From contig NHHF01000040.1 in NCBI GenBank assembly GCA_002171155.1, positions 1 to 7,992 on the forward strand: DNA of 7,992 bases, in the 5' to 3' direction. A program made the translations under genes and the position numbers. This DNA is from Betaproteobacteria bacterium TMED156 (GTDB taxonomy: Bacteria; Pseudomonadota; Gammaproteobacteria; Burkholderiales; Burkholderiaceae_A). This document shows positions 1 through 4,312 of this stretch, one piece after another (within the stretch, counting starts at the first letter, position 1; every line of letters begins with the position of its first letter). Below the pieces are notes generated by a model. The model searched no databases. It had not been told where the DNA came from and worked only from the letters and a program-made list of their open reading frames with translations.

Positions 1-1404
1 CATATCCAGACGCAAATACCTAGCTTCAATCTGCGATATACTTGTACCTGTCACACGCGCTAGTAACTCAATCTTTACGTTTTTATCTGAGTACAGACGT
101 TGAGTAATGAACCAAGCACGCATACTTGAGGGGCTAATTCGTTCAGACTGAGGAACTGGATTATCCTTAGTACCAAACTCGTGTATACCCAGCTTCTTAC
201 ACATATTGTTCCATTGTGTTTTGAAGTTAACTATATGGTCCCCTTTAGCAATCTTTACTTCCCCTCGTTTGCGTTCATCAGGGTTTTTCATAGAGTAGTA
301 TTGGTAGTGGGGATGTCTAAACATATAGCCCTTATCACACTTAATTCCTCTAGTTTCGTAGAAGTTTCTTAGCTCCGTTAAATAACGTACAGCAGAAGGC
401 ATAAATATCGCGTCATACGTGTGTCCTTTTTCACTCTCTCTAGTAAGGGCTGGTGCACTTCCATCTTCACCTAAATTAACGTGCTCCCAACGCACCATAG
501 TATGCTCTAGACCACTAGTAGGTGTGCGGATGCCACAATTTGACATTATGAGAATGTAGAGGTGAAACAAGTAGCTGTAATCCCTACGGTACTCTGATTG
601 CTCCGTGTCTAGATACTTCTCGCGTGTATAGTCAATAATCTCACGATATAGTTCTGGCGTGATTTCCTTACGCATTCTTTCACGTGCACCTCTTACACCT
701 CCTCTATGTGGTCTCCTAATACTGGGTACAGTAGTAACCAATCTTTTGAAGTAAGCCCAATGGAAGAAGTGGCGTAACTCGGTGATTATCTTTAGTCGTG
801 TTTCAATAGTTAAGATGGGATTTACTTGTAGTAGCCAAGTATCAAGTTCATCTAAGTCTCTATAGTCAAGAGTATCTAGTGTTGATGCTGCCATTCCCTT
901 AGGTACAGGCAGTGATTTAACAAAGTCTGTTAGATAGTTACGCCAAAAACCTTCTGCTTGCTCGTATCTTGCTGCACTCCAGTAGGTTCTTCCTCCGTGA
1001 ATTAAGTGTATGGGTTCTAAGTCACCGGCTACTAGAGCATCATTCTCTTGCGCCCATTTATCTGCATCGTCTAGATAATCCCACACTCTCTTATGTATAT
1101 AGTTTAACTCGTGTACGGATAATCCTCTGCCTACTCTATCTGCATATCCTGATAGTATTTCGTATGCAATTTTTATAGCTTCTTGCTTATTGAAGGAGCT
1201 ATAGGGGTCGTATTTAATTTTAGTTGTATGAAACTTAGGGTTCTGAGAGGGGAACTTGATACGTGCAGTCCACACGCCAGCACCGTGATTGGTACGTTCG
1301 TCTAGCTCCTTGTTTAAGTAGCCAACCCCTGTAACGCCTTTACCTACTTGAACTCCAATTGAGAGGTTCGGTGTGAGCTTTTCTGTGTAATGGAGCTTCG
1401 GCAT
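1..1404 (-). CDS. int: Tyrosine recombinase / phage-type integrase, C-terminus cut by window edge
   Basis: Site-specific DNA recombinase that would integrate and excise the element. The frame is open for 468 codons from ATG 1404-1402 to the window edge; an AAGGA sequence lies about 8-10 nt upstream. The C-terminal catalytic domain is recognisable. GIRTPTSGLE carries the first catalytic Arg (R293), TRESEKG offers the beta-hairpin Lys (K326), SPSSMRAW carries the second Arg (R429), and ARYLRLDM carries the nucleophile Tyr (Y463). The HxxR His is Ser426, and the usual GH motif reads GT (G453-T454), so both canonical His positions are substituted. Roughly residues 1-85 (basic, with the pattern VWTARIKFPSQNPKFHTTKIKYD) could be an arm-binding domain and 130-240 the helical core-binding domain; these two are inference. 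Only a few residues after Y463 should be missing. AGA is the most frequent Arg codon in the stretches I read, which fits the neighbouring tRNA-Arg(UCU). Confidence 0.85.
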   Translation of the reverse strand, partial: MPKLHYTEKLTPNLSIGVQVGKGVTGVGYLNKELDERTNHGAGVWTARIKFPSQNPKFHTTKIKYDPYSSFNKQEAIKIAYEILSGYADRVGRGLSVHELNYIHKRVWDYLDDADKWAQENDALVAGDLEPIHLIHGGRTYWSAARYEQAEGFWRNYLTDFVKSLPVPKGMAASTLDTLDYRDLDELDTWLLQVNPILTIETRLKIITELRHFFHWAYFKRLVTTVPSIRRPHRGGVRGARERMRKEITPELYREIIDYTREKYLDTEQSEYRRDYSYLFHLYILIMSNCGIRTPTSGLEHTMVRWEHVNLGEDGSAPALTRESEKGHTYDAIFMPSAVRYLTELRNFYETRGIKCDKGYMFRHPHYQYYSMKNPDERKRGEVKIAKGDHIVNFKTQWNNMCKKLGIHEFGTKDNPVPQSERISPSSMRAWFITQRLYSDKNVKIELLARVTGTSISQIEARYLRLDM

Positions 1405-1445
1405 ATAAAAGTATCCTTAATCTATCCTCGTCTATCTCCGCAACT

Positions 1446-1460
1446 TACTGAAAAGGTTAA
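1446..1460. repeat. Outer direct repeat, copy 1 (TACTGAAAA..TTAA)
   Basis: TACTGAAAAGGTTAA matches TACTGAAAAACTTAA at 1711-1725 in 13 of 15 positions. The two copies bracket the inner repeats. Possible protein-binding site in the integrase control or attachment region; function inferred only from position. Confidence 0.5.
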
Positions 1461-1550
1461 TACAGCGTTACGTGCTAACAAACCTAGACTTAATTTATCC
1501 TCAGCCAGAAAAGCAGTCAAGTACCCTAAAGTGCGACGATACAAGCACCG

Positions 1551-1581
1551 GCGTTGACGAAAACAAATATATCCTCATCTA
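1551..1581. repeat. Inner direct repeat, copy A
   Basis: Starts GCGTTGACGAAAACAAAT and ends TATCCTCATCTA. A second copy begins 76 bp further on, at 1627. The shared pattern is GCGTTGA, two variable bases, AAAACAAAT, one variable base, TATCC, then ATCTA. Candidate integrase arm-type site. Confidence 0.6.
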
Positions 1582-1613
1582 TCTCTAAACGGGAGTACCA
1601 TTAGAAGTGCCTT

Positions 1614-1642
1614 ACTATACACACCCGCGTTGATAAAAACAA
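1614..1642 (-). promoter_or_regulatory. Candidate integrase promoter
   Basis: On the minus strand, TTGTTT (1642-1637) is separated by exactly 17 nt from TATAGT (1619-1614). This resembles a sigma-70 -35/-10 pair and points toward the integrase. The -35 box lies inside inner repeat copy B, so a protein bound to that repeat could autoregulate transcription. The 5' leader would be about 200 nt. Prediction from consensus only. Confidence 0.35.
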
Positions 1643-1658
1643 ATCTATCCCTAATCTA
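1627..1658. repeat. Inner direct repeat, copy B
   Basis: Starts GCGTTGATAAAAACAAAT and ends TATCCCTAATCTA. It is the second copy of the repeat at 1551-1581, with two adjacent substitutions and a 1-nt length difference near the end. It overlaps the -35 box of the candidate integrase promoter. Confidence 0.6.
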
Positions 1659-1710
1659 GACCCGACTGTCATATTTAATAGCACACACGATTAAGCAGCG
1701 TAGTTAATTA

Positions 1711-1725
1711 TACTGAAAAACTTAA
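1711..1725. repeat. Outer direct repeat, copy 2 (TACTGAAAA..TTAA)
   Basis: TACTGAAAAACTTAA, the partner of 1446-1460. It runs into TAACGCTGT (1723-1731), the inverted complement of ACAGCGTTA that follows copy 1 at 1462-1470, so each outer repeat carries an arm of the 9-bp inverted repeat. Confidence 0.5.
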
Positions 1726-1733
1726 CGCTGTTG

Positions 1734-1750
1734 TTCGGAACAATTCCGAA
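1734..1750. repeat. Perfect 7-bp hairpin upstream of the tRNA promoter
   Basis: TTCGGAA (1734-1740), loop CAA, TTCCGAA (1744-1750). On the plus strand it is followed by AAA but no T-run, so it is not a clear terminator there. It ends just before the -35 box of the tRNA promoter and may be an operator. Confidence 0.4.
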
Positions 1751-1753
1751 AAA

Positions 1754-1784
1754 TTGTAGAGATTTAATCGTTCAAGCCTATAAT
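1754..1784 (+). promoter_or_regulatory. Candidate tRNA promoter
   Basis: A consensus -10 box TATAAT lies at 1779-1784; the best -35 is TTGTAG at 1754-1759, spaced 19 nt (long). Initiation about 7 nt after the -10 box would fall near 1791. That is where the 13-nt leader complementary to the tRNA trailer begins, so the transcript would have almost no unpaired leader. Confidence 0.5.
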
Positions 1785-1790
1785 ACGAGG

Positions 1791-1803
1791 GAGACCGCAT
1801 CGT
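1791..1803 (+). repeat. Inverted repeat arm, tRNA 5' leader
   Basis: GAGACCGCATCGT is perfectly complementary to ACGATGCGGTCTC at 2131-2143. It directly abuts tRNA nucleotide 1. In the precursor RNA the arms would extend the 7-bp acceptor stem by 13 pairs, plus one possible G-U pair (1790 with 2144), and would pair away the discriminator base A73. Confidence 0.85.
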
Positions 1804-2131
1804 GGAGTGCTAGCACAACTGGATAGTGCAGCTGCCTTTAGGCAGTCTTTCGTAGTAAAGACTTATAGGAGCTTCAGTCGGGAAACCTTCTGTCGAAACG
1901 TGTCAAACTCGGGGAACACTAAGTCGTAGTAACCTACGATATGTCAATCCCGAGCCAAGCCCTATAGTAAGTAACTATAGTGGAAGGTGTAGAGACTAGA
2001 CGGCACGGCTCTAAGTTCAGTAATGAATATGAGCTTGGGATAGTCCAGACGTTAAGGATTAAGTTCCTTCTCTGAAAAGAGAGTGACGTTAGCTAAGCAG
2101 CAGGTTACAGGTTCGAGTCCTGTGCACTTCA
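1804..2131 (+). tRNA. tRNA-Arg (anticodon UCU), interrupted by a group I intron
   Basis: Exons are 1804-1838 and 2093-2131. Acceptor: GGAGTGC (1804-1810) with GCACTTC (2124-2130), including one G-U pair. D arm: GCAC/GTGC with loop AACTGGATA. Anticodon stem: GCTGC (1831-1835) with GCAGC (2097-2101). Variable loop: AGGTT. T arm: ACAGG-TTCGAGT-CCTGT. The spliced 7-nt anticodon loop is CUU+CUAA, so the anticodon is UCU, reading AGA/AGG. Arginine identity features are present: A20, C35 and A73. U8-A14, A15-U48 and G18G19/U55C56 tertiary positions are also intact. CCA is not encoded. The gene lies between the integrase region and the small-gene operon, on the strand opposite all proteins. It may be the element's own tRNA, or the tRNA attachment site of an integrated copy. 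Confidence 0.93.
1839..2092 (+). ncRNA. Group I self-splicing intron in tRNA-Arg, no homing endonuclease
   Basis: A 254-nt intron between U34 and C35. Core elements seen: P3 CGTGTC (1899-1904) with GGCACG (2002-2007); P4 CTCGGG (1908-1913) with CCCGAG (1949-1954); P5 hairpin TCGTAG/CTACGA; P6 CTATAG/CTATAG; P7 GACTA (1994-1998) with TAGTC (2041-2045); P8 GCTC/GAGC (2008-2011, 2031-2034); P9 region hairpins, including TCTCT-GAAA-AGAGA. L2 has a GGGAAACC tetraloop hairpin. The internal guide lies at 1866-1871: GAG pairs with exon CUU (U1838-G1869 wobble) and UAG pairs with 3' exon CUA as P10. The terminal G is 2092. Architecture and core sequence closely resemble the bacterial tRNA introns (Azoarcus/cyanobacterial IC3 type); the subgroup is inferred. 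P2 is weak (about 3 bp). Confidence 0.93.
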
Positions 2132-2143
2132 CGATGCGGTCTC
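2131..2143 (+). repeat. Inverted repeat arm, tRNA discriminator and 3' trailer
   Basis: ACGATGCGGTCTC, the perfect complement of 1791-1803; its first base is A73 of the tRNA. No T-tract follows, so the resulting long helix is not a standard intrinsic terminator. No other terminator is evident in the 15 nt before the convergent gene that ends at 2159. Confidence 0.85.
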
Positions 2144-2158
2144 TACCTTATCCCTTCC

Positions 2159-2734
2159 CTAGTATTTTCCTTTAGTAGTAGTCACACGTACGCTATCTTT
2201 AACAGAACGTAGTGCTTTGCTAAATTGCGTTCTACCCTTCCTATCACGTGTAAGATTAAGTAGTGCTCGCATCATCTTGTCATAGTTCTTATTGAACTCC
2301 TTGAAGCCAATTACACGGAGAGAACGGTTAGGAACAATGTGCCTCTTAGCTGTACCGGGTCTAGGCTTATTAACCTTGTCTGTACGTTTAATCAACGTGC
2401 CGTATCGGCTCCAGTTATGTGGAATACCAAACTTACTTGACGTAGCAAACTGCGCTATCTCTTCATCACGTGTACGAGCTAGTTTCGGTTTTACTTGTGC
2501 TTTCATTAAGTAGCGGAGTTTTGCTTGGTCTCTAGTCATAGTCATCTTTTCCAAGCGTTCTAGCCGTGCTTTAGTTTCCAGTACATCCTTTTGTTTCGCT
2601 GTACTGGTATATTCATCATCAGCTAGTGTGGCAACCATACGAAACTGAGCCTTTAAGTCCGATAGAGATATTAGACCAGAGTGGTAAAGTCTAATGGCTT
2701 GGTAACGCTTTTCACGTTGTTCTGCGCTACTCAT
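2159..2734 (-). CDS. Basic hypothetical protein, 191 aa
   Basis: Not recognised. The N-terminal half (about 1-95) is predicted mostly helical and mixed in charge. The rest is strongly basic, with clusters such as RKGRTQFSKALRSVKD and a KGKY C-terminus, suggesting nucleic-acid binding or packing against an acidic partner (inference). No signal peptide or membrane segment. The ATG at 2734-2732 overlaps the TAA stop of the 205-aa gene by one base (TAATG), and no clear Shine-Dalgarno is present, so translation probably depends on re-initiation after that gene. It is the last gene of the minus-strand run and converges on the tRNA, 27 bp away. Confidence 0.85.
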   Translation of the reverse strand: MSSAEQREKRYQAIRLYHSGLISLSDLKAQFRMVATLADDEYTSTAKQKDVLETKARLERLEKMTMTRDQAKLRYLMKAQVKPKLARTRDEEIAQFATSSKFGIPHNWSRYGTLIKRTDKVNKPRPGTAKRHIVPNRSLRVIGFKEFNKNYDKMMRALLNLTRDRKGRTQFSKALRSVKDSVRVTTTKGKY

Positions 2735-3351
2735 TATACTTGCCAGATTTTACTTACTACAGGAAGTTCCAAAAAGTTGTCTATAGCTGTAATAGGTGCT
2801 TGTGCTTCAGTGATAGTAATACCTTTACCATCTAGCTTGCGTTCTGCAAGTTCTGTTATAGCGACTTGGTAGCGTGCTTGCCCTGTACGAAGTGTTACAG
2901 CATCAATATTAAATGCTTCCCCTTCTACAACGCCTCGTATGTCATTTAAGACTTGTTCGGGGTCTTTTAAGGTTACAAAGTCAGAAGTAAGTTCCTGTAT
3001 ATCTCGGTGCTTAGCTGCAATACGAACCTTGAGTGCATCCCAGAAGCTAGTTTGCTGTTCTATAATTGCGTCCAGCTTAATCTCTCGGTCAAGTGTATTT
3101 ATCCTCTCTTCTAAATCATTAGCTACACTGTTAAGTGGATTGTACTGCTCCGCAATTTCTACTTCCTTGGATTTAAGTGCAGAGATGTTCTGCTCTATGC
3201 TTTCGTTTTTCTCTAGATTAGATTTTATTTCCTCTTCTAGTGAATAGACATTTTTTCGTACAGCAGTATGCTTCTCTTTTAATTCGTCTTGCTGTACTAG
3301 AATGCCCTCTAGTCTAGATTTTAGCCCGTCTAGTTCTGTTGTCTTAATCAT
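2734..3351 (-). CDS. Coiled-coil hypothetical protein, 205 aa
   Basis: Not recognised. Residues about 5-100 form a long charged heptad-rich segment (TELDGLKSRLEGILVQQDEL and LEERINTLDREIKLD are typical), probably an elongated coiled coil. A distinct C-terminal part (about 120-205) with VEGEAFNIDAVTLRTGQ and ELPVVSKIWQV may be a small globular domain. The ATG overlaps the upstream stop as ATGA, and GAGGAG (3365-3360) sits 8 nt before it, so initiation should be efficient. It is translationally linked to the basic 191-aa gene downstream; the two could form a complex (inference). A structural, scaffold or recombination-accessory role cannot be separated from sequence alone. Confidence 0.88.
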   Translation of the reverse strand: MIKTTELDGLKSRLEGILVQQDELKEKHTAVRKNVYSLEEEIKSNLEKNESIEQNISALKSKEVEIAEQYNPLNSVANDLEERINTLDREIKLDAIIEQQTSFWDALKVRIAAKHRDIQELTSDFVTLKDPEQVLNDIRGVVEGEAFNIDAVTLRTGQARYQVAITELAERKLDGKGITITEAQAPITAIDNFLELPVVSKIWQV

Positions 3352-3602
3352 TTGGTAAACTCCTCTTTGTTAGTGCTAATTCGCTCAAAATAGTAAGCAG
3401 CTTTTGCCCTGAGGATAGGCAACTCATATGCCTTGCCGTGCATACTTTTATCTGTAGCGGTTAACCATCTAGCATAGATGTCTACCCATATTGGGTCAGT
3501 GAAGGGTGTCTTGCGGTTTAAGTATACTTCTGCAAGCACTTCGCGTGCTTCCTTACGAAGTCCAATCATATCTCTAGCAAAATATTGGTTTCTTCCCAAC
3601 AT
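3348..3602 (-). CDS. Hypothetical protein, 84 aa
   Basis: Not recognised. I chose ATG 3602-3600 (MLGRNQYFARD) because GGAG lies 6 nt upstream. The frame is open to an in-frame ATG at 3644, but that start (MGRVLLTVVLLETK) has no comparable ribosome site and would overlap the upstream gene by 71 nt. With the chosen start the overlap is 29 nt. The protein is predicted helical, basic and soluble, with a Trp/Tyr-rich middle (DPIWVDIYARWLTATDK). Its stop overlaps the next start as ATGA. A hairpin just upstream of its ribosome site may modulate translation. Confidence 0.75.
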   Translation of the reverse strand: MLGRNQYFARDMIGLRKEAREVLAEVYLNRKTPFTDPIWVDIYARWLTATDKSMHGKAYELPILRAKAAYYFERISTNKEEFTK

Positions 3603-3879
3603 TTTCGTCTCCAGTAGTACTACCGTTAGTAGTACTCTTCCCATTAAGTTGGGTTTCTATAATTTCAAAAAATGCATCTAGTGCTATAGCTGGTTCTACT
3701 TGTGTAGGAAAAGAGACTATTTTATCTGTTCCCTTTACTAGTCGTAAAAATCTATCGTAGGTTACGTAGCTTTCATCACAGTAACTTAGATAGTGCCGTG
3801 CAAATGGTAGTGACATATAAGTGGTATGTTTATACCGGCGAGCCTTAGCTAAAATTGCTTGCTGCTTTTTATTTATCAT
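3574..3879 (-). CDS. Hypothetical protein, 101 aa
   Basis: Not recognised. The basic N-terminus (MINKKQQAILAKARRYKH) is followed by a Tyr-rich stretch (YLSYCDESYVTYDRF), a hydrophobic helix around AIALDAFFEIIETQL, and a low-complexity STTNGSTTGDEN tail. Start ATG 3879 has a strong AGGAGA 5 nt upstream and lies 11 nt inside the end of the 92-aa gene. The low-complexity tail is encoded by DNA that forms the hairpin at 3616-3636, so the tail may be shaped by RNA-level constraint rather than protein function. Confidence 0.8.
   Translation of the reverse strand: MINKKQQAILAKARRYKHTTYMSLPFARHYLSYCDESYVTYDRFLRLVKGTDKIVSFPTQVEPAIALDAFFEIIETQLNGKSTTNGSTTGDENVGKKPIFC
3616..3636 (-). promoter_or_regulatory. 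mRNA hairpin before the 84-aa gene's ribosome site
   Basis: AGTACTAC (3616-3623) and GTAGTACT (3629-3636) form a perfect 8-bp stem with a 5-nt loop. In the minus-strand mRNA it ends 3 nt before GGAG (3612-3609) and 13 nt before ATG 3602. It lies within the end of the 101-aa reading frame, so ribosomes finishing that gene would melt it. This is a plausible translational-coupling element. Confidence 0.4.
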
Positions 3880-4147
3880 ACATTTCTCCTAAGACTGCTA
3901 TAGCAGTCATCTCTACCGCCATCGCTCTAAGTTTTAGATATAGATGGTAGTGTTCTGGATGGGGAAAAATACTTCTTACACAACTGCATCCTTCTCCCCC
4001 TAAGTATTGTTGATGTAGAGTACAGTCCTCACAGTCTGGCATTCCGTTCACAACTAATTGAGCTAAGTCGTCTAAACTCATAGGCGTAGCTGAGACCCCG
4101 TTGAGCCAGTTATTCAATTTTTCCTTTTCGTATTCTGTATTTAACAT
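3869..4147 (-). CDS. Small Cys/His-rich hypothetical protein, 92 aa
   Basis: Not recognised. The centre carries C39-x2-C42, then H45, then C54-x-C56, followed by a His cluster (H63, H66, H68 in FPHPEHYHLY). This could be a small metal (zinc) site, but no named zinc-finger family fits. The flanking N-terminal helix (NTEYEKEKLNNWL) and a C-terminal helix complete the protein. The ATG at 4147 has GGAG about 12 nt upstream, a long spacing. It is the first gene after the 165-bp gap and so probably the first gene of a five-gene transcript; a regulator role is possible but unsupported. Confidence 0.8.
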   Translation of the reverse strand: MLNTEYEKEKLNNWLNGVSATPMSLDDLAQLVVNGMPDCEDCTLHQQYLGGEGCSCVRSIFPHPEHYHLYLKLRAMAVEMTAIAVLGEMYDK

Positions 4148-4312
4148 CTAATTTTTGGCTCCAGTAAAATATGCTCTTATGGGTAACGTGCACTACACTT
4201 GTGGCTCCGTGCACTACCATAACCAGAGCAATCTTACAGTCGCTTGCTTGTATAAGTTCTCTTTAGTTTTTTTGGAAGTGACCCCAGAAGCCCTATATGA
4301 TTTTGAAAAAAA
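4148..4312 (-). promoter_or_regulatory. Inter-operon gap with candidate control region
   Basis: This is the only sizeable gap in the right-hand gene run. Seven T residues follow the primase stop directly on the minus strand, but without a compact stem before them. Weak promoter-like boxes exist, for example TATTTT 17 nt after AGTGCA on the minus strand; the latter lies in one copy of the direct repeat. Probably the start of the small-gene operon; promoter identity is uncertain. Confidence 0.35.
4187..4217. repeat. Paired 10-bp direct repeat CGTGCACTAC, 21-bp spacing
   Basis: Exact copies at 4187-4196 and 4208-4217, each containing palindrome GTGCAC. The start-to-start distance of 21 bp is two helical turns, placing both on the same DNA face, as expected of a dimeric repressor or activator site. 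Located 40-70 bp upstream of the 92-aa gene. Confidence 0.5.

Larger units (their letters stand above)
1405..1790. other. Repeat-rich non-coding region, candidate attP / integrase arm-site region
   Basis: About 390 bp between the divergently oriented integrase and tRNA genes, with no credible ORF. It contains an inner pair of about 31-bp direct repeats, an outer pair of 15-bp direct repeats, a 9-bp inverted repeat (ACAGCGTTA 1462-1470 and TAACGCTGT 1723-1731) and a 7-bp hairpin. It also holds a scatter of TATCC/TATCT motifs, starting at 1412, 1423, 1433, 1496, 1570, 1580 and 1646. Dense short repeats next to an integrase gene are typical of arm-type integrase binding sites. That this is attP is inference; no core site can be identified without the host attB. 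Confidence 0.5.

Noticed and set aside
1412..1658. TATCC motifs as a CRISPR array
   Set aside because: Motifs are short and irregularly spaced, with no uniform repeat or spacer lengths.
1831..1845. Unspliced reading of the anticodon arm as CTGCC-TTTA-GGCAG
   Set aside because: The downstream bases cannot complete a D/T-compatible tRNA, whereas the intron model gives perfect stems and tertiary contacts.
1839..2092. Homing endonuclease gene inside the intron
   Set aside because: The 254-nt intron is taken up by core helices and has no meaningful ORF on either strand.
2939..3247. 102-aa plus-strand ORF
   Set aside because: Fully antisense to the coiled-coil gene; its Ser/Leu-rich composition is the mirror of Glu/Lys codons.
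3348..3644. Longer start (MGRVLL) for the 84-aa gene
   Set aside because: No good ribosome site and a 71-nt overlap with the gene before it; the ATG at 3602 has GGAG at 6 nt.
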